10,962 bases of DNA from Clostridia bacterium (GTDB lineage: Bacteria; Bacillota; Clostridia; Christensenellales; Aristaeellaceae), in contig JAFUGB010000019.1 of assembly GCA_017469605.1 (NCBI GenBank), positions 1-10,962 on the forward strand, written 5' to 3'. The notes under the pieces are model-generated. The model saw only the letters and a list, made by a program, of their open reading frames with translations, ran no database searches and was not told the DNA's origin. The translations under genes and the position numbers were made by a program. Shown here piece after piece: positions 1 to 5,311 of this stretch; position 1 is the stretch's first letter; every line of letters starts with the position of its first letter.

Positions 1-20
1 AAAAAAATTGCGAAAAGGGG

Positions 21-49
21 TTGACAAACGGGGTACACCGTGTTACAAT
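21..49 (+). promoter_or_regulatory. Sigma-70/SigA-type promoter P1
   Basis: TTGACA at 21-26, a 17-base spacer, and TACAAT at 44-49. An A-rich stretch (positions 1-17) lies just upstream and could act as an UP element. The spacer carries an ACGGGGTACACCG box. It would drive the gene at 114 and probably the genes after it. It is near-identical to the promoter at 2282-2310. Confidence 0.88.
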
Positions 50-73
50 CCCAAACGTGGACAGGGTACACCG
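28..73 (+). promoter_or_regulatory. Two operator-like boxes at P1
   Basis: ACGGGGTACACCG occurs at 28-40 inside the promoter spacer, and ACAGGGTACACCG at 61-73 downstream of the -10. They are direct repeats spaced 33 bp apart, about three helical turns. The first would block RNA polymerase binding if occupied. The same GGGGTACAC core sits at the same place in all three promoters of this block. The binding protein is inferred, not shown. Confidence 0.55.
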
Positions 74-80
74 AACACAA

Positions 81-116
81 CGCCGCAAAAACATTTTGAA
101 GGAGGCCAACACCATG
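81..116 (+). promoter_or_regulatory. Start-associated leader element, copy 1
   Basis: A 36-nt module running from CGCCGC through a CATTTTGAAGGAGG segment to AACACCATG, ending in the start codon at 114. It holds the Shine-Dalgarno sequence that fixes the start. Copies with the same 33-nt distance to the ATG lie at 860, 2342, 3062, 3575 and 4302. Confidence 0.8.
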
Positions 117-776
117 AAAACCACCATCAACGCCATGTGTCCCGATTGCACCCGGTTCGGGAAGGATTGCCAGGGGACGAGCTGCCAGACCTGGACGGGC
201 TGCATTTACAAGCAGCGCGCCGACGCCGACAAGACGATCTGCAAGCCGAAGCTGATTTATCAGCCGGACGCGCCCGAAGATGCCCGCTACAATGTCCAGT
301 TGTGGCACAGCTACGACGGAGGCAAGAGTTTCTATTATGCCGGTTATGGCCGCTTCTTCAAAGACTTCTACGAGGCGGAAGCGTGGCGGAAGCAGCAGCG
401 CAAAAACCTGTCCTACGATCTCATGTTTGGCCGCCTGGGCAACGGGACGACGGTTTGCAACATGGCCCGCGAGGAGCACGGCGACTATCCCACCATCGCC
501 CATATTGACGATTGCGGCGCGGTTCGCTGGTACGTCGATGCAAAGAAGCTCCCGCCCTACGTCCTGGAGGATGTAAACGCCGCCGCGCTGCGGGATATGG
601 CGGAGTTCAAGGAAAAGTTTTTGAAGCTCACCCCGCTGGAAGCCCTGCGCGCCGTGTATGATACCTTCCCCACGAACACGATCCGGAACGATATAAGCAA
701 AGAGACCGTCCCGGCGCTGTATGAAATCTATACCGAGTTCATGGCCCAGCATGGCTACACGATGCCGGAACAGTAA
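114..776 (+). CDS. Hypothetical protein with N-terminal Cys cluster (220 aa)
   Basis: Function not recognised. The start is fixed by AAGGAGG eight bases before the ATG within the repeated leader; the open frame upstream of it is promoter DNA. The N-terminus has a compact Cys cluster (C9, C12, C19, C24, C30, with C43 a little further on), which suggests a small metal-binding or disulfide-linked head. The middle (about 60-150) is rich in aromatic residues and looks globular; residues 175-220 look helical (an LTPLEALRAVYDTF stretch). There is no signal peptide or membrane segment. It is the first gene after P1 and is followed by a 68-bp double-hairpin repeat. It could be a small zinc-ribbon accessory protein of a phage or integrative element. 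The reading frame is secure; the role is unknown. Confidence 0.85.
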   Translation: MKTTINAMCPDCTRFGKDCQGTSCQTWTGCIYKQRADADKTICKPKLIYQPDAPEDARYNVQLWHSYDGGKSFYYAGYGRFFKDFYEAEAWRKQQRKNLSYDLMFGRLGNGTTVCNMAREEHGDYPTIAHIDDCGAVRWYVDAKKLPPYVLEDVNAAALRDMAEFKEKFLKLTPLEALRAVYDTFPTNTIRNDISKETVPALYEIYTEFMAQHGYTMPEQ

Positions 777-787
777 CGCCGCAAAAC

Positions 788-855
788 CATTCCGCCCGAT
801 GATGGCCCGCCGGTTACGGGCCGAAACGATCCCGCCGGGATCGTCGCGGAAAACC
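788..855 (+). repeat. 68-bp double-hairpin intergenic repeat, copy 1
   Basis: Identical to 2992-3059. It holds two tandem hairpins: GGCCCG (804-809) with CGGGCC (817-822), and CGATCCC (827-833) with GGGATCG (837-843) around a 3-base loop. No T-run follows, so it does not look like an intrinsic terminator. In both copies it lies just upstream of a start-associated leader. Confidence 0.92.
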
Positions 856-859
856 GCAA

Positions 860-895
860 CGCCCCGAAATCATTTTGAAGGAGGCCAACACCATG
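860..895 (+). promoter_or_regulatory. Start-associated leader element, copy 2
   Basis: Reads CGCCCCGAAATCATTTTG, then AAGGAGG and ATG at 893. The block GCAACGCCCCGAAATCATTT and the two bases after it are found again inside the coding sequence at about 2100-2121. Confidence 0.8.
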
Positions 896-1792
896 AAATA
901 CAACGAGAAAACCGCCGCCGCCGTGCTCAATTCCCTGCTCCGCGCCGCGCGGAAAACGCCCCGCGAAAGCCTGCACGACGCCTGGACGGATGAACAGGGC
1001 CGGACTTGTGCAATGGATGGATACCGCGCCTATTGTCTGAACGCCGCCCCCGCCGGGATGAAAGTAACCTGGACGAGCCGCCCCGATCCGGCCCGCGCCG
1101 CCGCCCGCGCCGCTGATAATAACAAAATCCTGGCCCACGTTTTCAACGCCCTGGACGCCGGAAAAACGGTTGAAATGCCCGCCCCGGACGCGGACGCCGT
1201 GAAATCATTCATGGCCGCCGACAAGGAGCATGGCGGGCGCGGGGTGTATGACCTGGGGAAAGACTTTCCCGCCGTGAACGTCAAGTATTTGTGGGATATA
1301 ATCAGGCTTTTCCCGGTTGCGAAATGGTATGTTCTGGCCGATCCCTACGCCCGCATGGTTAGCCACATTTTCATCGTCGCCGACGAGGGCCGCGCCTGCC
1401 TGCTGCCGATCCGGCAGGATAGCAAGCCCTGGAAAGCCCCGGAAGCGCTCGCCCCGGCCCCGGTTGAAAAACCCGCTGCCGATGAACGCCCCGAAAACAT
1501 TCCTGCCGATGAAAACCCATGGAAGTATGACTATTTTGTGTATTCCCGCCCCGCCGGTGAAAAGCGTTTCCTGTTGACAAATCTCCGCGAGGGCACCGTG
1601 GGCATGAAAAAGTTTTACGCCCCGCGCTACAAGGAAAAGCACCTGGAGCAAATCAAAGAAATGCTTGACCTTGCCGCCGCTGAAAACCCCGGCGCGGTTT
1701 TCCAGCTCCGCAAGCTGGACGGGAAAAAGGTTGTATATACCGCCGTCCCGACGGTTACGCCGGAAATGTTCGCCGCAAGGATCGCCGCTTGA
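893..1792 (+). CDS. Two-domain protein, possibly sliding-clamp-like N-terminal half (299 aa)
   Basis: The start is set by GAAGGAGG in the repeated leader. Residues 1-175 carry a MDGYRAYCLN segment (41-50) and end in HIFIVADEGRACLLPIR (158-174). These faintly resemble the ATDGxR and C-terminal LLPxR signatures of DNA polymerase beta clamps, and of clamp-like proteins in Clostridia phages. That is a resemblance judged by eye, not a proven assignment. A Pro/Ala linker (about 183-208, containing DERPENIP) leads to a second small domain (about 209-299) with a YDYFVYSRPAGEKRFLL start. The linker holds the coding version of the leader element. The stop overlaps a TTGATTATTCC run before the next hairpin. 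The frame is certain; the clamp assignment is tentative. Confidence 0.85.
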   Translation: MKYNEKTAAAVLNSLLRAARKTPRESLHDAWTDEQGRTCAMDGYRAYCLNAAPAGMKVTWTSRPDPARAAARAADNNKILAHVFNALDAGKTVEMPAPDADAVKSFMAADKEHGGRGVYDLGKDFPAVNVKYLWDIIRLFPVAKWYVLADPYARMVSHIFIVADEGRACLLPIRQDSKPWKAPEALAPAPVEKPAADERPENIPADENPWKYDYFVYSRPAGEKRFLLTNLREGTVGMKKFYAPRYKEKHLEQIKEMLDLAAAENPGAVFQLRKLDGKKVVYTAVPTVTPEMFAARIAA

Positions 1793-1803
1793 TTATTCCA
1801 TCC

Positions 1804-1830
1804 GCCCGCCCGTGGGCATTGTACGCGGGC
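1804..1830 (+). promoter_or_regulatory. GCCCGC...GCGGGC hairpin ahead of ribosome site, copy a
   Basis: GCCCGC (1804-1809) pairs with GCGGGC (1825-1830), directly followed by AAGGAGG for the gene at 1846. A sister hairpin is at 3996-4021. It could modulate translation or protect the downstream message; this is inference. Confidence 0.55.
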
Positions 1831-1845
1831 AAGGAGGCCGCCCCG

Positions 1846-2262
1846 ATGAAGTATTATTATTTATATATCCCCGCTTTGGTTTTCTTCCTGCTGCCCCTGC
1901 TCAATGGCCTGCGTGCTTCCGTCGCGGCCCGCGCCGCCGCCCGCGAGAAGGAAGCGAAGCGCGCCGCCGCTGCCGCCGCGAAGGAGGCCGCCGAACAGAA
2001 GAAGAAAGCCCGCCAGGAGGCCCGCGCCGCTGCCGCTGCCGATCCGGCCCAGGAGCCGAAGCGCAAGCGCGGACGCCCGCGCAAGAATCCCCTGCCGGAG
2101 CAACGCCCCGAAATCATTTTGCCAGAGGAAACGCCCGCCGCCGTCCAGGAGGAGCCGCCCGCCGTCCAGATTATGACGATCCAGCGCGCGAGCATCTTCC
2201 CGAACGTTGACAAGATGGAGCCGCCCTGCACCCCGGAAGAATTTGCGAAAAAATTTTGCTGA
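1846..2262 (+). CDS. Membrane-anchored, Ala/Lys-rich protein with AT-hook-like motif (138 aa)
   Basis: The start at ATG 1846 follows AAGGAGG with suitable spacing and places a hydrophobic segment (about residues 3-20, YYYLYIPALVFFLLPLLN) at the very N-terminus, as a signal anchor. Residues 25-65 are an Ala/Lys/Glu-rich, coiled-coil-like helix. Residues 72-81 read KRKRGRPRKN, which matches the AT-hook core (GRP flanked by basic residues). A Pro-rich tail follows, with EQRPEIILPEE encoded by a copy of the leader element. The tail ends in PEEFAKKFC. A membrane anchor joined to a minor-groove DNA-binding motif would suit tethering DNA at the membrane, but the basic patch may simply be a linker. 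Low-complexity composition makes homology hard to judge. The stop codon marks the start of the second 122-bp repeat. Confidence 0.75.
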   Translation: MKYYYLYIPALVFFLLPLLNGLRASVAARAAAREKEAKRAAAAAAKEAAEQKKKARQEARAAAAADPAQEPKRKRGRPRKNPLPEQRPEIILPEETPAAVQEEPPAVQIMTIQRASIFPNVDKMEPPCTPEEFAKKFC

Positions 2263-2281
2263 AAAAAATTGCGAAAAGGGG

Positions 2282-2310
2282 TTGACAAACGGGGTACACC
2301 GTGTTACAAT
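2282..2310 (+). promoter_or_regulatory. Sigma-70/SigA-type promoter P2
   Basis: TTGACA at 2282-2287, a 17-base spacer, and TACAAT at 2305-2310, preceded by an A-rich stretch at 2262-2278. It would drive the genes from 2375 onward. Confidence 0.88.
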
Positions 2311-2334
2311 CCCAAACGTGGACGGGGTACACCG
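2289..2334 (+). promoter_or_regulatory. Two operator-like boxes at P2
   Basis: ACGGGGTACACCG occurs twice as an exact direct repeat, at 2289-2301 (within the promoter spacer) and 2322-2334, again 33 bp apart. Confidence 0.55.
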
Positions 2335-2341
2335 AACACAA

Positions 2342-2377
2342 CGCCGCAAAAACATTTTGAAGGAGGCCAACACCATG
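2342..2377 (+). promoter_or_regulatory. Start-associated leader element, copy 3
   Basis: Identical to the copy at 81-116, ending in the ATG at 2375. Confidence 0.8.
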
Positions 2378-2980
2378 AAAACCGTTTTCACCTTTACCGC
2401 CGACAGCATCACCGTCAAGGGCAAGACTTTCCCCGCTGAATACTCCGTTACCCCGTCCGGCTCCGTGTTCGTGTTCGTCCAGGAGGACGGCAAGCAGGAA
2501 AAAACCCGTATTCGCTTCAACCCCGATCATGCCGAATACGCCGCCGCCCTGGCCGCCGCCCGCAACGAGCAGCCCGCCCCCGCCGCCGATGAACGCCCCG
2601 AAATCATTCCCGCCGCCGATCCGGCCCCCGCCGCCGTGGAAGAAACGCCCGCCGCCCCTGCTGCCGATCCGGCCCCCGCTGCCGATCCCGCCCCCGTCGC
2701 CGACGGAAAAGCGACGCGCGGCCCTGTCCCGGAAAAGACCTTTATCGGCGAAAGCATCACCGGCAACGGCTGGAAAATCCTTTTCGACGGCGAAACGAGC
2801 CGCACGCGGATTATCTTTGAAAGCAAGCCCACGGACGCCGCCCGCGCTGCCCTGGACAAGGCTGGTTTCTTCTTCTCCGCCGCTATGAATAGCTGGAATA
2901 AGAAATTGACCTTCAAGGCATACCGCGCCGCGCAAGCCCTGGCCGGTGAATTGTCCGCCCTGTACCCCGCCGCCGCTTGA
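2375..2980 (+). CDS. Two-domain hypothetical protein with Pro/Ala linker (201 aa)
   Basis: The start is fixed by the leader ribosome site. Residues 1-65 form a beta-rich domain (FTFTADSITVKGKTF, then VFVFVQEDGK). Residues 66-118 are a low-complexity Ala/Pro/Asp linker with repeated AADPAP units and DERPEIIP, the latter encoded by the leader-like sequence at 2592-2608. Residues 119-195 are a second domain ending in GFFFSAAMNSWNKKLTFKAY. This resembles the 'GFRW..S..AWQR.LT..A' module that closes many phage and integrative-element proteins: an RNA/DNA-metabolism-associated module of unknown activity, recognised by eye. It is the first gene after P2 and is followed by copy 2 of the double-hairpin repeat. 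The function is unknown. Confidence 0.82.
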   Translation: MKTVFTFTADSITVKGKTFPAEYSVTPSGSVFVFVQEDGKQEKTRIRFNPDHAEYAAALAAARNEQPAPAADERPEIIPAADPAPAAVEETPAAPAADPAPAADPAPVADGKATRGPVPEKTFIGESITGNGWKILFDGETSRTRIIFESKPTDAARAALDKAGFFFSAAMNSWNKKLTFKAYRAAQALAGELSALYPAAA

Positions 2981-2991
2981 CGGCGCGGGAA

Positions 2992-3059
2992 CATTCCGCC
3001 CGATGATGGCCCGCCGGTTACGGGCCGAAACGATCCCGCCGGGATCGTCGCGGAAAACC
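2992..3059 (+). repeat. 68-bp double-hairpin intergenic repeat, copy 2
   Basis: Identical to 788-855, with the same two hairpins, located between the stop at 2980 and the leader at 3062. Confidence 0.92.
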
Positions 3060-3061
3060 AA

Positions 3062-3097
3062 CGCCGCAAGATTATTTTCAAGGAGGCCAACACCATG
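3062..3097 (+). promoter_or_regulatory. Start-associated leader element, copy 4
   Basis: A slightly diverged copy (CGCCGCAAGATTATTTTC, then AAGGAGG) ending in the ATG at 3095. Confidence 0.75.
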
Positions 3098-3574
3098 ACC
3101 GTCAACAAAACCCGCTATTCCAGCTATAACTACAAGCGCCTTGCGCCCTTCCTGGAGGCCGTGCGCGAGCTGCCGGAACAGTCCTTCACCTTCACCCGCG
3201 AGGGCTACGAGCCGCTTTCCATCGAGAACCTGGAATATACCTTCAAGGGCTATCCCGTTTGGGGTATGACGCACACCTACGACATGAACGGCGACACCAT
3301 GCGCGACCCAGACATGACCTTCCTTGTGGACTTCTCAACTGGCAACATCATCCCGCACACCTTCCAGCAGGATAATTGCCCCTTCACGCAGTATGGCACC
3401 CTGTATCAGGAGGTTTGGGAGGATGAAGGGCATTGGCGGCCCAGCCTGCGCGCCCAGCTTGACCGCTTCTTGAAAGACTGGATCACCAACATTCTGGATC
3501 AAGGCTTCAAGCCGGAGCAGGCCGCGGAAAACGAAGTCACCCCGGAACAGTTTGCCGAAGCTGTCACTGAATAA
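3095..3574 (+). CDS. DUF6908-like protein (159 aa)
   Basis: The sequence resembles the DUF6908 family, common in Bacillota integrative elements and phages. It has a short helical N-terminus, then YEPLSIENL (38-46), the block THTYDMNGDTMRDPDMTFLV (59-78), an HTFQQDN motif (88-94), YQEVW (104-108) and a C-terminal helix RAQLDRFLKDWITNILDQGF (119-138). These blocks and their order fit that family as remembered; no biochemical function is known. The protein appears soluble. The start is fixed by the leader ribosome site. Its stop is the first base block of the next leader copy, so the next gene follows in the same frame 33 bases on. Confidence 0.85.
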   Translation: MTVNKTRYSSYNYKRLAPFLEAVRELPEQSFTFTREGYEPLSIENLEYTFKGYPVWGMTHTYDMNGDTMRDPDMTFLVDFSTGNIIPHTFQQDNCPFTQYGTLYQEVWEDEGHWRPSLRAQLDRFLKDWITNILDQGFKPEQAAENEVTPEQFAEAVTE

Positions 3575-3610
3575 CGCCGCGAAATCATTTTGAAAGGAGC
3601 TTTAACAATG
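3575..3610 (+). promoter_or_regulatory. Start-associated leader element, copy 5
   Basis: Begins immediately after the TAA of the preceding gene and ends in the ATG at 3608. The ribosome site is AAAGGAG, and the segment before the ATG is CTTTAACA instead of CCAACACC. Confidence 0.75.
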
Positions 3611-3985
3611 GCTTATGATAATATCCGCCGCCTGCTGAAAGACGGCTACCCCTGGAAGATTAAGGGCAACGGAGGATATACCGCCTATCTGGTAGACGTT
3701 CAGCCCCTTGTCGATCATGACTACGAAGCGATTTACCGTTATCCCGGCGGGGATTGCTGCCATGACCTGGAATCCATCAAGTCGTATTTTACCATTCTTG
3801 AGCAGTTCCCGCCGGAAGATGAAGAACAGCCGCGCCCTGTCAAATATGGCCCGTATCTCATTGTCTGGCTCGACAGATATGATTGCTGGTGTATTTACGA
3901 CGATGGCGGAAACAAAGTCCGCGAGCCGCATTGGGCGACCATAGAGGAGGCCAGGGCTGCCATCATTTCCCGCGAAGCGCTGTAA
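3608..3985 (+). CDS. Hypothetical protein (125 aa)
   Basis: Not recognised. The ATG follows AAAGGAG in the leader. It looks soluble and globular: a short N-terminal helix (IRRLLKDGYPW), a central YEAIYRYPGGDCCHDLESIK segment, an acidic middle (PPEDEEQP), then PYLIVWLDRYDCWCIYDDGG, which looks like a beta-hairpin, and a closing helix (TIEEARAAIIS). Cys pairs in the DCCHD and CWC contexts are notable. The start lies 33 bases after the previous stop and in the same frame. Confidence 0.82.
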   Translation: MAYDNIRRLLKDGYPWKIKGNGGYTAYLVDVQPLVDHDYEAIYRYPGGDCCHDLESIKSYFTILEQFPPEDEEQPRPVKYGPYLIVWLDRYDCWCIYDDGGNKVREPHWATIEEARAAIISREAL

Positions 3986-3995
3986 TCAATAATTA

Positions 3996-4021
3996 GCCCG
4001 CCCGTGGGCATATACGCGGGC
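3996..4021 (+). promoter_or_regulatory. GCCCGC...GCGGGC hairpin ahead of ribosome site, copy b
   Basis: GCCCGC (3996-4001) pairs with GCGGGC (4016-4021), followed at once by GAAAGGAGG for the gene at 4038. It shares GCCCGCCCGTGGGCAT and ACGCGGGC with the hairpin at 1804-1830. Confidence 0.55.
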
Positions 4022-4037
4022 GAAAGGAGGAAACACC

Positions 4038-4301
4038 ATGATTTTTCACATCACACTGCACATCTGTGCAACCGCCCTCGTCGTCGATGAATTGCCGGAA
4101 GTTGGAAAACCATTCTCCTGCGGCCCGTACACCGCCGCCCGCGTCCTGTCCTTGGAGCCGTTCCCGTACACTTGCCCGCAAGACGAAAACCAGGAAGCCC
4201 TGCAATATGCCGTGTGGCGCGTCAACTATGAACCTGTTTCCGGCCCCCGCGATGATTATTTCTTCGTCGCCATTCATGAGCCGGAATCCGAAACCATGTA
4301 A
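4038..4301 (+). CDS. Hypothetical small protein (87 aa)
   Basis: Not recognised. A strong GAAAGGAGG lies before the ATG. The N-terminus (IFHITLHICATALVVDELP) is moderately hydrophobic but reads as a beta-strand rather than a membrane helix. A CGPYTAARVLSLEPF block and a C-terminal strand (DDYFFVAIHEP) suggest a compact beta-rich protein. The TAA stop is joined directly to the next leader copy, and the following start is 33 bases on in the same frame. Confidence 0.8.
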   Translation: MIFHITLHICATALVVDELPEVGKPFSCGPYTAARVLSLEPFPYTCPQDENQEALQYAVWRVNYEPVSGPRDDYFFVAIHEPESETM

Positions 4302-4337
4302 CGCCGCGAAATCATTTTGAAAGGAGCCAACACCATG
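4302..4337 (+). promoter_or_regulatory. Start-associated leader element, copy 6
   Basis: CGCCGCGAAATCATTTTG followed by AAAGGAGCCAACACC and the ATG at 4335. It starts right after the TAA of the preceding gene. Confidence 0.8.
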
Positions 4338-4538
4338 AAAGCCAACACCACCATTGCGAAGATTGCCCATTCCATCCGCCGCTTCTTTGTCGGCGAAGCG
4401 TACACCGTCGCCGCGTGCCTGCCCGGTTATGGCACGTTCACCTGTACCATCAAGGCCCCGAACCGGCAGCGCGCCATGCAGGAAGCGGAAGCGATGGCCG
4501 ATCCCGGTTTTGTCCTGTCCTGCGAGCTGGCCGCCTGA
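4335..4538 (+). CDS. Hypothetical small protein (67 aa)
   Basis: Not recognised. The start is set by AAAGGAG in the leader. It has a basic N-terminal helix (IAKIAHSIRRFFVGEAY), a beta-hairpin-like middle (GYGTFTCTIKAP) and a helix (NRQRAMQEAEAMA). There is no membrane segment. It is the last gene of the P2 block; an independent promoter for the regulator gene follows 17 bases after its stop. Confidence 0.75.
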   Translation: MKANTTIAKIAHSIRRFFVGEAYTVAACLPGYGTFTCTIKAPNRQRAMQEAEAMADPGFVLSCELAA

Positions 4539-4555
4539 TCCCGTCGGGCCGCGCG

Positions 4556-4584
4556 TTGACAAACGGGGTACACTAATTTATAAT
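4556..4584 (+). promoter_or_regulatory. Sigma-70/SigA-type promoter P3 with operator-like box
   Basis: TTGACA at 4556-4561, a 17-base spacer, and a perfect TATAAT at 4579-4584. The spacer carries ACGGGGTACAC (4563-4573) at the same position as in P1 and P2, but there is no second box downstream. It drives the ribbon-helix-helix gene at 4611. Confidence 0.9.
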
Positions 4585-4610
4585 ATAGGCATCGAAAGGA
4601 GGCCGACACC

Positions 4611-4817
4611 ATGCCGAGAGGAAACACACCCGAACAGCGACGCGCAAAGAATATTCTTGGCGAGAAGTGGGACAAGGAAAACACTCGTCAAGTCAAGTTC
4701 AAGTTCAACATTCGCACAGACGCGGACATTATCGCCCATCTGGAAGCCCAGCAGAACATCCAGGGCTATGTAAAGCGTCTGATCCGGGACGACATCGCCC
4801 GCAGCAGCAAAGGCTAA
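4611..4817 (+). CDS. Probable ribbon-helix-helix DNA-binding regulator (68 aa)
   Basis: The ATG follows GAAAGGAGG. A basic N-terminal arm (about 1-27) precedes VKFKFNIRTDADIIAHLEAQ and then NIQGYVKRLIRDDIAR. This fits a ribbon-helix-helix fold: one alternating beta-strand (FKFNI), a helix starting after T/D, a turn, and a second helix (QGYVKRLIRDDI) as in Arc/MetJ-like and plasmid/integrative-element RHH proteins. RHH dimers usually read direct or inverted repeats. The gene has its own promoter containing the ACGGGGTACAC box shared with P1 and P2, so autoregulation and control of the whole block is the natural inference. It is the final gene before a strong terminator. The fold assignment is by pattern and length; operator binding is unproven. 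Confidence 0.82.
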   Translation: MPRGNTPEQRRAKNILGEKWDKENTRQVKFKFNIRTDADIIAHLEAQQNIQGYVKRLIRDDIARSSKG

Positions 4818-4834
4818 AGCGCCACGATCATTCT

Positions 4835-4871
4835 AACGTGCATCTTTCCCGAAAAGGTGCGCGTTATTTTT
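4835..4871 (+). terminator. Intrinsic terminator of the + strand block
   Basis: A 13-bp stem (4835-4847 with 4853-4865, two G-U pairs) around loop CCCGA is followed by ATTTTT. It lies 18 bases after the stop of the RHH gene. Confidence 0.88.
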
Positions 4872-4907
4872 ATGCCCCCAGGAGGCCCCGCGTGCTCCCT
4901 CCCGGCT

Positions 4908-4938
4908 TTGTCATAATAGGAGGTTGTGTTAAACACAT
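4908..4938 (+). promoter_or_regulatory. Site A of a three-copy int-associated motif
   Basis: TTGTCATAAT (4908-4917) and AAACACAT (4931-4938) form an inverted, looser copy of the sites at 4992-5021 and 5915-5945. It includes the 13-nt palindrome TGTGTTAAACACA (4925-4937). It lies in the region between two terminators, next to the recombinase operon. Confidence 0.45.
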
Positions 4939-4991
4939 CCCGGAAATATCGCTTCCTATTTTATGCGCTGATTTTGAGGCCGGTTTTGGGA

Positions 4992-5021
4992 ATTGTGTTT
5001 TACCATGCCACAATATGACAA
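4992..5021 (-). promoter_or_regulatory. Site B of a three-copy int-associated motif
   Basis: On the - strand it reads TTGTCATATT, ten bases, then AAAACACAAT. Both 10-mers recur exactly at the start of the recombinase gene (5915-5945), where the gap is 11 bases. Confidence 0.5.
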
Positions 5022-5051
5022 ACAGACGCCCCCACGGCCTGGAAAAGGGCA

Positions 5052-5083
5052 TAAAAATAGCGCCCCCGGATCGCTCCGAGGGC
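5052..5083 (-). terminator. Intrinsic terminator after the recombinase operon
   Basis: On the - strand CCCTCGGA, loop GCGA, TCCGGGGG (one T-G wobble), then CGCTATTTTTA. It lies just after the stop of the gene ending at 5090 and faces the + strand terminator across about 180 bases. Confidence 0.88.
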
Positions 5084-5089
5084 TGTCTT

Positions 5090-5311
5090 TCACTTCCTGC
5101 CGTGCTTTTCCCTGTACTGTTTGATCGCCATAGCCCGCCTCATGCCGTGTGTGGCGGCCTCTTTCAGCGCCTTTTCCTCCGCCCGTTCCTTCCTCCGCCG
5201 CTCGCACCAGGCGGCGAAACGGGCGTATTTCTCGCACTCTGCGTGACACGTCGCCGTCCTGTCCGGGCACTCCTTCACACATGGGTTGTCCACCACGTCG
5301 CCCCTGCTCAT
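5090..5311 (-). CDS. Small Cys-rich phage protein (73 aa)
   Basis: The ATG overlaps the recombinase stop (ATGA), so the two are translationally coupled. The N-terminal half holds NPCVKECPDRTATCHAECEKY, with Cys at 11, 15, 22 and 26 plus C36, a spacing that suggests a small zinc knuckle or disulfide head. The C-terminal half is strongly basic and helical (RRRKERAEEKALKEAA). Similar short 'CxxxCPDRxxxCHxxC' proteins occur in Clostridia prophages as far as I recall; no function is established. The last gene of this - strand unit, directly followed by a terminator. Confidence 0.82.
   Translation of the reverse strand: MSRGDVVDNPCVKECPDRTATCHAECEKYARFAAWCERRRKERAEEKALKEAATHGMRRAMAIKQYREKHGRK

Larger units (their letters stand above)
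1..122 (+). repeat. 122-bp promoter/leader direct repeat, copy 1
   Basis: This segment recurs at 2262-2383 with a single mismatch (A63 versus G2324). It contains an A-rich upstream stretch, a complete promoter, two operator-like boxes, the start-associated leader, the ribosome site and the first three codons of the gene. Identity stops right after the ATGAAAACC shared by both genes. The left edge may extend beyond the window. Copy 2 begins in the stop codon of the gene before it, so copy 1 may follow a similar gene lying to the left. Confidence 0.95.
2262..2383 (+). repeat. 122-bp promoter/leader direct repeat, copy 2
   Basis: Matches 1-122 with one mismatch. It supplies promoter P2, two operator-like boxes, a leader and the first codons of the gene at 2375. 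It begins in the TGA stop of the preceding gene. Confidence 0.95.

Noticed and set aside
788..855. Double hairpin as an intrinsic terminator
   Set aside because: There is no T-run after either stem on either strand.
1861..3274. Long - strand frames opposite the 1846 and 2375 genes
   Set aside because: They arise from Ala/Pro-rich coding DNA on the + strand. They run through promoters and repeats and have no start signals.
4870..5052. 60-codon - strand frame in the region between the two terminators
   Set aside because: It has no ribosome site, lies downstream of a terminator, and its sequence is not protein-like.
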